Below are positions 1-8,729 of a stretch of 64,000 bases of DNA, piece after piece. Below the pieces are notes generated by a model. It was not told the origin of the DNA. It saw only the letters and a list, made by a program, of their open reading frames with translations, and made no database searches. The translations under genes and the position numbers were made by a program. The first letter of the stretch is position 1; the number at the start of each line of letters is the position of its first letter. Where the stretch lies: NCBI RefSeq assembly GCF_025147485.1, contig NZ_CP102263.1, positions 4,539,501 through 4,603,500 on the forward strand, written 5' to 3'. This DNA is from Bacteroides uniformis. Its GTDB lineage: Bacteria > Bacteroidota > Bacteroidia > Bacteroidales > Bacteroidaceae.

Positions 1-840
1 GCTGTCGGATTGGAGTTTGCCACTATGTATGCAGGCTTTGGAAGCCATGTCACACTGCTGGAAGCGGGAAACCGCTTTCTGCCTAAAGTGGACCGCGACA
101 TTGCCGCCTCCATGCTGGAAGCATTGAACCGAAAGCGTATCAATGTCCGGTTGAACGCCCGTGTCCAATCCGTGTACGACACAGCCGAAGGAATAACTCT
201 GACCTATACGGACAGTGCAAACGGCACTCCCTACTACCTGAAAGGAGATGCCTTGCTGGTAGCCATCGGCCGCAAGCCTATGACTGCAGAGCTGAATCTG
301 GAAAAAGCGGGTATACAAACAGACAAGCGGGGAGCCATCGTTGTCGACAACCAATTACGGACTACAGCCCCACACGTATGGGCCCTGGGGGACGTAAAAG
401 GAGACGAACAGTTCGACTACTTGTCCATCGATGATTTCCGTATCATCCGTAATCAACTCTTTGAAAACAAAAAAAGGAGTACAAAAGACCGGTATCCAAT
501 CCCCTTTGCCATTTTCACCGACCCACCGCTGGCACATATAGGACTGACGGAAGAGGAAGCGATGAAGAACGGTTATTCCATACATGTGGCACGTATCCCT
601 GCTGCCATGATTCCACGTGCCCGTACGCTACACAGCATAGACGGTATGCTCAAAGCTATTGTAGACATCCATACCGGACGGATTCTGGGTTGTACCCTAC
701 TTTGTGCCGATGCACCAGAAGTAATCAATACCGTAGCATCAATCATGAAAACGGGACAGCGTTACCATTTCCTGCGGGACTTCATTTTCACCCACCCCAG
801 CATGAATGAGGGATTGAATATGTTATTCAAACCTTTTTAG
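1..840 (+). CDS. Pyridine nucleotide-disulfide oxidoreductase, C-terminal part (RclA/Mer-like)
   Basis: The gene is open at the left window edge in frame 1, so the N-terminal FAD domain and any redox-active disulfide are not visible. The 279 visible residues begin in the NAD-binding domain (VGLEFATMYAGFG), continue through the second FAD-contacting stretch (VWALGDV) and end with the dimerisation domain (FTDPPLAHIGLTEEEA). The final FTHPSMNEGLN stretch is typical of RclA, mercuric reductase and dihydrolipoamide dehydrogenase relatives. I favour RclA-like because of that ending, and RclA of E. coli is reported to reduce copper(II). The neighbouring metal-efflux operon fits such a role, but this is inference. 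The stop codon is followed by a separate promoter, so the gene is not in the efflux operon. Confidence 0.8.
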   Translation, partial: AVGLEFATMYAGFGSHVTLLEAGNRFLPKVDRDIAASMLEALNRKRINVRLNARVQSVYDTAEGITLTYTDSANGTPYYLKGDALLVAIGRKPMTAELNLEKAGIQTDKRGAIVVDNQLRTTAPHVWALGDVKGDEQFDYLSIDDFRIIRNQLFENKKRSTKDRYPIPFAIFTDPPLAHIGLTEEEAMKNGYSIHVARIPAAMIPRARTLHSIDGMLKAIVDIHTGRILGCTLLCADAPEVINTVASIMKTGQRYHFLRDFIFTHPSMNEGLNMLFKPF

Positions 841-849
841 CATTTTCTA

Positions 850-881
850 TTTGGTAATTAAGTCCTTAACCTTTATCTTTG
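850..881 (+). promoter_or_regulatory. Bacteroides-type promoter for the small His/Cys-rich gene
   Basis: TTTG at 850-853 and TATCTTTG at 874-881 are separated by 20 bases, matching the Bacteroidota housekeeping consensus TTTG-N19/20-TAnnTTTG. An upstream in-frame TTG lies inside the -7 box and cannot be the start codon, which decides for the ATG at 903. Confidence 0.8.
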
Positions 882-902
882 CATCCGTCCAAAGATAGAG
901 GA

Positions 903-1313
903 ATGAAAAAGAAACAGTACATAACCTATATTCTTTTTTTCATCAGCTTGATAATGCTGGTGATACCCGTCATTCCCCACCATCATCATGCCGACGGAAT
1001 GATATGCATGAAGAATGATATCACCGCCGATTGCTGCGGACACCGTCATAGCCCGGGCAACGAGCACTGCTGTTGCGACACGGGATGCATGACAACCCAC
1101 TTTGTACAACAGACGCCCAGCTCTTCCAATGATGTGTGTTCACATCCGGATGCCTTGTGGGCAGTTACCCTACTCATTGAACCTTTTTCCAAGTTACTCA
1201 TCCTACCCGAGTTTGACATAAGCAGGCAGGAGTGTATCTATCTGGAATCTCTTCATAGCACATTTATCATATGTGCTACGGGACTTCGTGCCCCTCCGTC
1301 TCTTCTTGCTTAA
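903..1313 (+). CDS. Small His/Cys-rich membrane-anchored protein ending in an R-A-P-P motif (DUF6769-like)
   Basis: This 136-residue protein has one hydrophobic N-terminal segment (about residues 5-25). A putative metal-binding stretch follows, with HHHH directly after the membrane segment, several Cys pairs and a CCCD motif around residues 28-65. The C-terminus reads GLRAPPSLLA. The ATG at 903 is chosen because the -7 promoter box lies just upstream and AGAGGA precedes it. It lies 119 bases ahead of the RND adaptor gene, so a role in metal sensing or sequestration is likely. The R-A-P-P near the stop matches the arrest motif of bacterial regulatory arrest peptides and the C-terminus of DUF2946 proteins found upstream of copper-related TonB receptors in Proteobacteria. 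DUF6769 is recalled from Bacteroides annotation and unverified; function is inferred. Confidence 0.75.
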   Translation: MKKKQYITYILFFISLIMLVIPVIPHHHHADGMICMKNDITADCCGHRHSPGNEHCCCDTGCMTTHFVQQTPSSSNDVCSHPDALWAVTLLIEPFSKLLILPEFDISRQECIYLESLHSTFIICATGLRAPPSLLA

Positions 1314-1349
1314 CTGTTACCGGAACATCACCGGGACAGATTTCTATCC

Positions 1350-1389
1350 GGCATAAGGAACAATGCAATTTGGTTGCACGCCCTATGCC
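1350..1389 (+). promoter_or_regulatory. Stem-loop between the R-A-P-P gene and the efflux operon
   Basis: GGCATAAGG (1350-1358) pairs with CCCTATGCC (1381-1389) with one mismatch, and inside it TGCAA (1364-1368) pairs with TTGCA (1374-1378). It is not followed by a T-tract, so it is not an ordinary terminator. It overlaps the presumed -33 region of the next promoter, so it could act as an RNA switch or as a DNA operator. Confidence 0.55.
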
Positions 1390-1398
1390 CTAACTTTG
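1369..1398 (+). promoter_or_regulatory. Probable promoter of the RND efflux operon
   Basis: TTTG at 1369-1372 and TAACTTTG at 1391-1398 are 18 bases apart, about 30 bases before the adaptor ATG. The spacing is slightly short. If it is used, the efflux genes have their own start in addition to readthrough from the promoter at 850-881. Confidence 0.55.
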
Positions 1399-1432
1399 TA
1401 TTCAAAATCAAAAAGTAAGAACAAATATCATC

Positions 1433-2653
1433 ATGAAAAAAGTTATTTTCATGGGAGTCTTGGGATTATTCCTTTTAGGCTCCTGTAACAGCAAGTCCGG
1501 AGACAGCCACGAAGGACATAATCACGAAACAGAAGAGCACAATCATGACGGACATGACCACGAGGGACATGACCACGAACATGAGGAACACAACCATGAG
1601 CACGAAGAGCAGGAAAACCATGCCGGAGGAAGCGATGAAATCATCCTGCCACCAGCAAAGGCGCAAGCTGCCGGCGTAGCAGTCAGCACTGTTGAACCGG
1701 GTAGTTTCCATCAAGTCATCAAGACCAGCGGCCAGGTGATGGCAGCCCAGGGAGACGAGAGCGTAGCCGTAGCTACAGTAGCAGGCGTGGTTTCCTTCAA
1801 GGGAAAAGTTATCGAAGGAATGAGTGTCAGCAAAGGTACTCCTTTGGTGGTATTGTCATCCAAAAACATGGCCGACGGAGACCCGGTGCAGAAAGCCCGG
1901 ATAGCCTACGAGGTTTCCAAAAAAGAATACGAGCGTATGAAAGCGCTTGTAGGCAACAAAATCGTATCTGAAAAGGAATTCGCGCAAGCCGAACAGATTT
2001 ACGAAAATGCCCGTATCAGTTACGAGGCAGTCGCAAAGAACCATTCGGCAAGCGGCCAGGCTGTTGTTTCTCCCATCAGCGGTTATGTGAAGAATCTGTT
2101 GGTGAAAGAAGGGGACTACGTCAGCGTCGGCCAGCCGTTGGTAAGCGTCACCCAGAACCGCAAGCTTTTCCTGCGTGCGGATGTATCCGAAAAGTACTAT
2201 CCTTACCTAAACAGCATCGGTTCTGCCAACTTCTGTACTCCTTATAATAATAAGGTATATACATTGAAAGAACTGGGCGGGCGCATGCTTTCTTATGGAA
2301 AGGCTTCGGGTGAGAACGGATATTATGTACCCGTAACTTTTGAATTCGACAATAAGGGAGACGTTATTCCCGGCTCGTTTGTAGAAGTATTCCTATTATC
2401 CTCACCAATGGAGAACGTGTTGTCTCTTCCTCACAGTGCGCTGACCGAGGAACAAGGCAGCTTCTTTGTCTACCTGCAACTGGATGAAGAGGGCTACAAA
2501 AAACAGCTTGTCACCCTGGGTGCCGACAATGGCGAAAGTGTACAAATCCTTTCCGGCATAAAAGCAGGCGATCGCGTCGTAACCCAAGGAGCCTATCAAG
2601 TGAAGCTGGCATCGGCAACGAATGCTATTCCGGCACATAGCCATGAACACTAA
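1433..2653 (+). CDS. RND efflux periplasmic adaptor lipoprotein with His-rich N-terminus (CusB/CzcB type)
   Basis: This 406-residue membrane-fusion protein would link the inner-membrane RND pump to the TolC-type channel across the periplasm. A signal peptide ends in the lipobox LGSC (Cys18). It is followed by a strikingly His/Glu/Asp-rich segment (about residues 25-65, repeats of HDHE/HNHE type) likely to bind divalent metal. A barrel-sandwich and alpha-hairpin region follows (about 90-225, SPISGYVKNLLVKEGDYVSVGQP), then beta-barrel and membrane-proximal domains. It begins a gene trio with the pump and the outer-membrane protein. The metal is not fixed by sequence: His-rich adaptors occur with zinc, cobalt, nickel and copper systems. 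The system type is certain, the substrate is not. Confidence 0.9.
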   Translation: MKKVIFMGVLGLFLLGSCNSKSGDSHEGHNHETEEHNHDGHDHEGHDHEHEEHNHEHEEQENHAGGSDEIILPPAKAQAAGVAVSTVEPGSFHQVIKTSGQVMAAQGDESVAVATVAGVVSFKGKVIEGMSVSKGTPLVVLSSKNMADGDPVQKARIAYEVSKKEYERMKALVGNKIVSEKEFAQAEQIYENARISYEAVAKNHSASGQAVVSPISGYVKNLLVKEGDYVSVGQPLVSVTQNRKLFLRADVSEKYYPYLNSIGSANFCTPYNNKVYTLKELGGRMLSYGKASGENGYYVPVTFEFDNKGDVIPGSFVEVFLLSSPMENVLSLPHSALTEEQGSFFVYLQLDEEGYKKQLVTLGADNGESVQILSGIKAGDRVVTQGAYQVKLASATNAIPAHSHEH

Positions 2654-2821
2654 TCTCATGTACAATTTGACAATTTACAAAGTACCATTTCGCTATGCAG
2701 TATAAGGGCTACGTGACGAATGGGGAGTGTAAAGTCAGATAAACAAGAAATATTAGATAAAACAGCAAGTGCGGCTGACATTGCGCAGCCCAATTGTACA
2801 TTGTAAATAGTAAATAAAAAG

Positions 2822-5800
2822 ATGTTAAACAAAATAATTGGTTTTTCTCTTCAGAACCGCATCCTGGTGCTGGTAGCATCGGTGCTGTTGCTGATTGGCG
2901 GTACTTATACCGCCATGCATACGGAAGTGGATGTGTTCCCTGACCTCAATGCGCCGACCGTGGTCATCATGACCGAAGCAAATGGTATGGCAGCAGAGGA
3001 AGTGGAACAGCTGGTCACTTTTCCCGTAGAAACGGCTGTAAACGGTGCAACGGGTGTGCGCCGTGTACGCTCTTCCTCAACGAACGGTTTTTCTGTAGTC
3101 TGGGTAGAATTCGACTGGGATACAGATATCTATCTTGCCCGGCAGATTGTCAGTGAGAAGCTGGCAGTCGTCAGCGAATCCTTACCGGCCAACGTAGGCA
3201 AGCCGACACTAGGCCCACAATCGTCCATTTTGGGCGAGATGCTGATTGTAGGTCTGACAGCAGATTCGACCTCTATGCTGGATTTGCGTACCATTGCCGA
3301 CTGGACCATACGTCCCCGCCTGCTCTCTACGGGCGGTGTGGCACAAGTTGCCGTACTGGGTGGCGACATCAAGGAATATCAAGTGCAGCTGGACCCGGAA
3401 CGGATGCGCCATTACGGCGTGACATTGAGCGAAGTGATGAACATCACCCGCGAAATGAACCTGAATGCCAATGGTGGAGTACTCTATGAATATGGCAATG
3501 AATATATCGTACGCGGCGTACTTTCTACCGACAAGGTAGACCAGATAGCCAAGGCCGTGGTGCGGAGCAACGGAGTCTCCGGCGCCCCTATCCTGCTGGA
3601 AGATATTGCCGACGTTCAAATCGGAGCCAAACTTCCTAAACTGGGTACCGCCTCGGAACGCGGTAAGCATGCCGTACTGCTGACAGTCACCAAGCAACCC
3701 GCCACAAGCACGCTGGAGCTTACAGACAAACTGGAAGCTTCCCTGCAAGACCTGCAGAAGAATCTACCGGCGGACGTAAAGGTTTCCACAGACATCTTCC
3801 GTCAAAGCCGTTTCATCGAAAGTTCCATCGGAAACGTTCAGAAGTCGTTGTTGGAGGGAGGTATTTTCGTTGTCATCGTGCTTTTCCTGTTCCTTGCCAA
3901 CGTACGTACCACAGTCATCTCGCTGGTGACACTGCCGTTGTCACTGATTGCCTCCATCCTTGCCCTGCACTATATGGGCTTTACGATAAATACCATGAGC
4001 CTGGGAGGTATGGCTATCGCCATCGGTTCGCTGGTGGATGATGCCATCGTGGACGTGGAGAATGTCTACAAGCGTTTGCACGAAAACCGACTGAAACCTG
4101 CCGGCGAGCAACTTCCTATTCTGGAAGTGGTGTTCAATGCTTCGAAAGAAGTGCGTATGCCTATCCTCAATTCAACGCTGATCATCATTGTCAGCTTCGT
4201 ACCACTGTTCTTCCTTAGTGGTATGGAAGGTAGGATGTTGGTACCACTAGGCATTGCATTCATCGTGGCATTGGCGGCTTCAACCGTTGTGGCACTGACC
4301 GTAACGCCGGTACTTTGCTCCTATCTATTGGGAAAAGAGAAAACGAAAAAACAAAATAACGAAAACAGCGATTCTGCCGTAGCACGCAAGATGAAGCAAT
4401 GGTATGGTTCAGCACTGACTTTTGTATTGGGGCATAAGAAAGGGGTACTTGGAGGTATTATCGGACTATTTGTAGTGGCACTCGGCTGTTTCTTCACCCT
4501 GGGCCGCTCGTTCCTGCCGCCTTTCAATGAAGGTTCGTTCACCATCAATATCTCCTCGCTTCCGGGTATCTCCCTGGAAGAAAGCGACAAGATGGGGCAC
4601 CGTGCCGAGGAGCTGCTGCTCTCCATCCCCGAAATACAGACCGTGGCCCGTAAAACGGGACGTGCAGAGCTGGACGAACACGCTCTGGGAGTAAACGTCT
4701 CTGAGATCGAGGCACCGTTTGAGTTGAAAGACCGCTCACGCAGCGAGCTCGTGGCAGAAGTCCGCGAAAAACTGGGTACCATTGTAGGGGCAAACGTGGA
4801 AATAGGCCAGCCTATCAGCCACCGTATAGACGCCATGCTATCCGGTACAAAGGCGAACATCGCCATCAAACTGTTCGGCGACGATCTGAACCGCATGTTC
4901 ACTCTGGGCAATGAAATCAAGAGTGCCATCCAGGGTATTCCCGGTATTGCTGACCTGAACGTGGAACAGCAGATTGAGCGTCCGCAACTTGTCATTTCAC
5001 CCAAACGGGAAATGCTTGCCAAATACGGCATTTCACTGCCCGAATTTTCGGAGTTTGTCAATGTCTGCCTGGCCGGTGAAGCCGTTTCCCAAGTTTACGA
5101 AAAGGGAAAGAGCTTCGACCTGACCGTACGCGTGAAAGACAACCTACGCGACGAAATGGAAAAAATACGCAACTTGATGATTGATACGGGCGACGGACAG
5201 AAAATTCCACTGAACTATGTAGCGGAAATCCGCTCGGCCATGGGTCCGAACACCATCAGCCGCGAGAATGTAAAGCGTAAAATCGTCATCTCCGCCAACG
5301 TGGCCGACCGCGACCTGCGAAGTGTAGTCAATGATATACAAGCCCAGGTAGACGCACAAATCAAACTGCCGGAAGGATACCACATCGAATACGGCGGACA
5401 ATTCGAAAGCGAGCAGGCAGCAAGCCGCACGCTGGCACTTACTTCGTTCATGTCCATCGTGGTGATATTCCTGCTCCTCTACCATGAATTCCGCAGTGTG
5501 AAGGAGAGTGCCATCATCCTTATCAATCTGCCGCTGGCATTGATAGGCGGTGTATTCGCCCTGCTCATCACAACGGGAGAAGTGAGTATCCCCGCCATCA
5601 TCGGTTTCATCTCACTGTTCGGTATCGCCACCCGAAACGGAATGCTGCTCATCAGCCATTACAACCACTTGCAGCAGGAAGAAGGCTATGGCGTCTACGA
5701 CAGCGTTATCCGCGGTTCGCTCGACCGTCTGAATCCAATCCTGATGACCGCCCTATCCAGTGCACTGGCACTTATCCCGCTGGCTCTCAGTGGCGACCTG

Positions 5801-5944
5801 CCGGGCAACGAGATACAAAGCCCGATGGCAAAGGTTATCTTGGGCGGCCTTTTAACATCCACGTTCCTGAACGGTTTCATCATTCCGATTGTTTACCTGA
5901 TGATGCACCATAACCAACAACCTAAAACGTCAGACAATGAATAA
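2822..5944 (+). CDS. Heavy-metal RND efflux pump, inner membrane (CusA/CzcA family)
   Basis: This 1040-residue protein has the full RND architecture: a first membrane helix, two large periplasmic loops and two six-helix bundles. The proton-relay motif of transmembrane helix 4 is visible as GSLVDDAIVDVEN starting at residue 402. An internal duplication is evident, with HEFRSVKESAIILINLPLALIG repeating the first-half pattern. The N-terminus (FSLQNRILVLVASVLLLIGG) and the conserved DVFPDLNAPTVVIMTEA stretch are typical of the heavy-metal (HME) branch. The gene follows the adaptor after a 168-base AT-rich spacer and overlaps the start of the TolC-type gene by eight bases. Metal specificity (copper/silver versus zinc/cobalt/nickel) cannot be decided by eye. 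Confidence 0.93.
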   Translation: MLNKIIGFSLQNRILVLVASVLLLIGGTYTAMHTEVDVFPDLNAPTVVIMTEANGMAAEEVEQLVTFPVETAVNGATGVRRVRSSSTNGFSVVWVEFDWDTDIYLARQIVSEKLAVVSESLPANVGKPTLGPQSSILGEMLIVGLTADSTSMLDLRTIADWTIRPRLLSTGGVAQVAVLGGDIKEYQVQLDPERMRHYGVTLSEVMNITREMNLNANGGVLYEYGNEYIVRGVLSTDKVDQIAKAVVRSNGVSGAPILLEDIADVQIGAKLPKLGTASERGKHAVLLTVTKQPATSTLELTDKLEASLQDLQKNLPADVKVSTDIFRQSRFIESSIGNVQKSLLEGGIFVVIVLFLFLANVRTTVISLVTLPLSLIASILALHYMGFTINTMSLGGMAIAIGSLVDDAIVDVENVYKRLHENRLKPAGEQLPILEVVFNASKEVRMPILNSTLIIIVSFVPLFFLSGMEGRMLVPLGIAFIVALAASTVVALTVTPVLCSYLLGKEKTKKQNNENSDSAVARKMKQWYGSALTFVLGHKKGVLGGIIGLFVVALGCFFTLGRSFLPPFNEGSFTINISSLPGISLEESDKMGHRAEELLLSIPEIQTVARKTGRAELDEHALGVNVSEIEAPFELKDRSRSELVAEVREKLGTIVGANVEIGQPISHRIDAMLSGTKANIAIKLFGDDLNRMFTLGNEIKSAIQGIPGIADLNVEQQIERPQLVISPKREMLAKYGISLPEFSEFVNVCLAGEAVSQVYEKGKSFDLTVRVKDNLRDEMEKIRNLMIDTGDGQKIPLNYVAEIRSAMGPNTISRENVKRKIVISANVADRDLRSVVNDIQAQVDAQIKLPEGYHIEYGGQFESEQAASRTLALTSFMSIVVIFLLLYHEFRSVKESAIILINLPLALIGGVFALLITTGEVSIPAIIGFISLFGIATRNGMLLISHYNHLQQEEGYGVYDSVIRGSLDRLNPILMTALSSALALIPLALSGDLPGNEIQSPMAKVILGGLLTSTFLNGFIIPIVYLMMHHNQQPKTSDNE

Positions 5945-7163
5945 AAGATTTTTCATATTCAGCGCCGCCATCCTCGCTTTTGCGGGGATGAGCGCACAAA
6001 CGTCCGGCATTGATGCCGTGCTCCAGCAGATAGAGGCCAACAACAAGGAATTGCAGGCTAACTCCCACCTCATTTCCTCACAAAAACTGGAGAACAAGAC
6101 AAACAACAACCTCCCCGACCCTACACTGTCATACGCCCACCTTTGGGACTCCAAGAACAGTGACGAGACAGTCGGCGAAATGGTCATCTCGCAAAGCTTC
6201 GACTTCCCCACGCTTTACGCCACCCGAGGGAAGATGAACCGACTCAAGACAAATGCACTGGATGCACAAGCCACCGCCTTCCGCCAGCAGATATTGTTGC
6301 AAGCGAAGGAAGTATGCTTGGACATCATCATGCTGCAACGCCAGCAAGCCCTGCTCGACGAACGGTTGAAGAATGCGGAGGAACTGTCGGCCATGTACAC
6401 CCGGCGTTTGGAAACGGGAGATGCCAATGCACTGGAAACCAACAAGATTAATCTGGAGTTGCTGAATGTACGCACGGAAGCCCGCATGAACCAGACGGCA
6501 CTTAACAATAAACTGAAAGAGCTGCTTGTCCTCAACGGAAACCAGCCGCTCACACCGGGACGTCCCAGACCCGATACCACACCCGACGCCCAAACACTCG
6601 GATTGACAGAATACCCGGCAGTGCCGTTGCCGGCCGACTTCCACCCGCTGGCCGACGAACTGCTGGCTTCAGACCCCACCCTGCAATCCTTGCAGGGTGA
6701 AAGTTCTGCCGCCCGGAAACAGATTTCGGCAAGCAAGCAAGGCTGGCTGCCCAAACTGGAACTGGGTTACCGTAGAAATACCGAATCGGGGCATCCGCTA
6801 AACGGTGTAGTAGTAGGCTTCTCTTTCCCGCTTTTCGAAAACCGCAATAAGGTCAAGATAGCCAAGACACAAGCGCTCAACATTGACTACCAAAAGGAGA
6901 ACGCCGCACTGCAAGCCAGCTCTGCCTTGTGGCAACTCTATGAAGAGGCCAAGAACCTGCACGCTTCCATGGAGGAATACGAGCGCACCTTCCATCAACA
7001 GCAAGACCTTTCTTTACTGAAACAAGCACTTATGGGAGGACAAATCAGTATGATTGAATACTTCGTTGAAATATCGGTTGTCTATCAAAGCAAGACAAAC
7101 CTCCTGCAACTGGAAAACCAGTATCAGAAGGCAATGGCACAGATATACAAGAGCCGGTTATAA
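5937..7163 (+). CDS. TolC-family outer-membrane efflux protein
   Basis: This 408-residue protein has a signal peptide (MKRFFIFSAAILAF-type, ending near GMSAQ) and the two coiled-coil repeats of the OEP family. Long Ala/Leu/Glu-rich helices lie at about residues 85-180 and 290-400, and NLPDPTLSYAHLWDS near residue 60 is typical. It is the third gene of the efflux trio and overlaps the pump gene by eight bases, indicating translational coupling. It would form the outer-membrane exit duct. It is somewhat shorter than E. coli TolC or CusC. A strong terminator follows immediately. Confidence 0.9.
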   Translation: MNKRFFIFSAAILAFAGMSAQTSGIDAVLQQIEANNKELQANSHLISSQKLENKTNNNLPDPTLSYAHLWDSKNSDETVGEMVISQSFDFPTLYATRGKMNRLKTNALDAQATAFRQQILLQAKEVCLDIIMLQRQQALLDERLKNAEELSAMYTRRLETGDANALETNKINLELLNVRTEARMNQTALNNKLKELLVLNGNQPLTPGRPRPDTTPDAQTLGLTEYPAVPLPADFHPLADELLASDPTLQSLQGESSAARKQISASKQGWLPKLELGYRRNTESGHPLNGVVVGFSFPLFENRNKVKIAKTQALNIDYQKENAALQASSALWQLYEEAKNLHASMEEYERTFHQQQDLSLLKQALMGGQISMIEYFVEISVVYQSKTNLLQLENQYQKAMAQIYKSRL

Positions 7164-7206
7164 ATAGAAAGAGCTGTCTGCGGTTGACAGACAGCTCTTT
7201 CTATTT
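7162..7206. terminator. Bidirectional terminator between efflux operon and serpin gene
   Basis: A perfect 19-base stem (AAATAGAAAGAGCTGTCTG and its complement) with a 7-base loop overlaps the last base of the efflux operon stop and lies just past the end of the convergent serpin gene. A/T-rich flanks on both sides suit both directions. Confidence 0.9.
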
Positions 7207-7219
7207 CAATATATTGTAG

Positions 7220-8452
7220 TTATAGTTTTGTGACTTTACCCATAAACAGAATAACTCCCGTACTCTTCTCCTTTATCAGAAAGATGAAAGGACGGTCCAC
7301 ATAGAACGGAATTACCGTACTTGGTCCGGGAGCGGCCACGTCCATTCCTCCGACAGTTACAGCCGCAGCTTCCGTCCCCTCTTCATTCACTTTCACATAA
7401 GTGAACTGTTGCAGCAAACTGATAAACAAATCCTCATCCGCCATTCCGGAAAAATCGGCCGATGGAGTAAAAGCCTCCTGCATTCCCATTGCCATCATAT
7501 CGTCAATGAGTTCTTTATCATATTCCATTTCAAACCGGGGTAACTTAAGGTTCAAGGCAGAGCTTGATAAACTACTGTTCCATTCCCCCCAGCGCTCGTC
7601 ATTCAGCTGCGGCAGGCACTCATCCAACGATTTTCCCTCTGCCGGCAAGAGCACCACCATACTGAAAGCCTCATTGCCGTAAGGCAACTCTGCCATTGAG
7701 AAATACTCATTCTCGGCATAGTTGAATCTCTCGTCACGAAGATTCATCATGTGTACAGTCGATTTGCTTCCGTCAGCATTCGTAAAAGCCTCTTCTGCCG
7801 TATCCGATTTTTTGAATTGATTCTTCCAAATCCCCTTGAAATAAAGCGCATTCAACAGATAAAGACGCGCCGTCTCCGGAATCTCATTCAAGACTTTGGG
7901 GATGCAATTATTCGTTTTCCCGGCACACCAGCCGTTTATAATGTCCGGAGCCTTGGGAGAGGCAAAATCCAGCTCCTGCACTTGCGCGTCATACATCTTT
8001 TTGTTTACGCTTACAAAGTCGTCATGAACACCGAACCCTTTCTTTATCCAGATGGAATTGGCAATTCCCAACTGTGTGGTATTGTCCAAATCGAGCAACG
8101 CCTCCACCAGCTTCTTATTATAGTTGTTCATTTCTTCCAACGAATAGCCCGAAAAGCCCAGGACATCTGTCATCTCAGATAGTGTGTTTCCCAACGCTCC
8201 ATTGGCAATCATAGACAGACAGAGCGAAGCGCTCAAAGGAGAGATGAACAGATTGGGCTTTTCCACCTCAGTTTTACAAACCTGATTAAAGAAACGGAAA
8301 GCGAAATCCGTTCCTAAATCCATCATCTCCTGCTCGGCACGGGTCAAGGCAATGTCTTTGCGAGGCTTGGGTTGTGGTGAAGAGTTGTCGTCACTCTGGC
8401 AGGCTGCAAGGATACAAAGTAGGCTTAAGGCAGTAATCGTTTTTTTAAGCAT
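7220..8452 (-). CDS. Serpin-family lipoprotein, likely inhibitory
   Basis: This 410-residue protein starts at the ATG at 8452; an in-frame TTG lies two codons earlier. A lipoprotein signal ends at LAAC. The serpin fold runs to the C-terminus, with the LFISPLSASLCLSMIANGA breach region and the closing PFIFLIKEKSTGVILFMGKV. The reactive-centre hinge EEGTEAAAVTVGG (about residues 357-369) keeps the small residues required for loop insertion, so it should be a true protease inhibitor. Counting from the hinge places small residues (Val/Ala) near P1, suggesting an elastase-type target, which is inference. As a surface or periplasmic lipoprotein it could protect against host or microbial serine proteases. 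It stands alone, with an unusual palindrome array upstream. Confidence 0.92.
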   Translation of the reverse strand: MLKKTITALSLLCILAACQSDDNSSPQPKPRKDIALTRAEQEMMDLGTDFAFRFFNQVCKTEVEKPNLFISPLSASLCLSMIANGALGNTLSEMTDVLGFSGYSLEEMNNYNKKLVEALLDLDNTTQLGIANSIWIKKGFGVHDDFVSVNKKMYDAQVQELDFASPKAPDIINGWCAGKTNNCIPKVLNEIPETARLYLLNALYFKGIWKNQFKKSDTAEEAFTNADGSKSTVHMMNLRDERFNYAENEYFSMAELPYGNEAFSMVVLLPAEGKSLDECLPQLNDERWGEWNSSLSSSALNLKLPRFEMEYDKELIDDMMAMGMQEAFTPSADFSGMADEDLFISLLQQFTYVKVNEEGTEAAAVTVGGMDVAAPGPSTVIPFYVDRPFIFLIKEKSTGVILFMGKVTKL

Positions 8453-8588
8453 AAGCAAATAGTATTAGTTTTAAAACAGTTATCTATATATAGAAAATGC
8501 TTGAACAAACAAAATACTGCATTGAAGAAACAATAAAAAATAGTACATTCCTACTCTATTATCATACTGCAAAGTTCTGCATATTTTT

Positions 8589-8715
8589 TGCAGTCGCACT
8601 GCATATGTGTTGCAGCACCACTGCATATGTGTTGCAGTCGCGCTGCATATATATTTGCAGTGTCACTGCAACAGCTCTGCAGTGCTACTGCAAAATATAT
8701 ACAGCAGCTTTGCAG
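8589..8715. repeat. Phased array of TGCAG-N5-CTGCA palindromes
   Basis: Five interrupted palindromes TGCAG-N5-CTGCA start at 8589, 8611, 8633, 8656 and 8678, giving a 22/22/23/22-base period. A degenerate sixth unit lies near 8711, and TGCA-containing flank occurs from about 8567. The spacer between palindromes is often TATGTGT. The array lies in the 277-base gap upstream of the serpin gene and downstream of the rRNA methyltransferase gene. It is too short in unit to be a CRISPR. Operator array or hairpin array are both possible. Confidence 0.85.
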
Positions 8716-8729
8716 TAACGTGATTGATT

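Noticed and set aside
879..902. Upstream TTG as the start of the first R-A-P-P gene
   Set aside because: The TTG is part of the -7 box TATCTTTG and would not be transcribed; the same logic excludes the TTG at 13137 for the second gene.
2654..2821. A hidden gene or structured RNA in the spacer between RND adaptor and pump
   Set aside because: Only AT-rich short repeats (TGTACAATT and AATTGTACA, TTTACAA and TTGTAAA) are seen; they do not form one continuous stem and there is no reading frame.
8589..8715. CRISPR array
   Set aside because: The repeat unit is 15 bases with 7-base gaps, no cas genes are present and the repeats are palindromes with variable centres.
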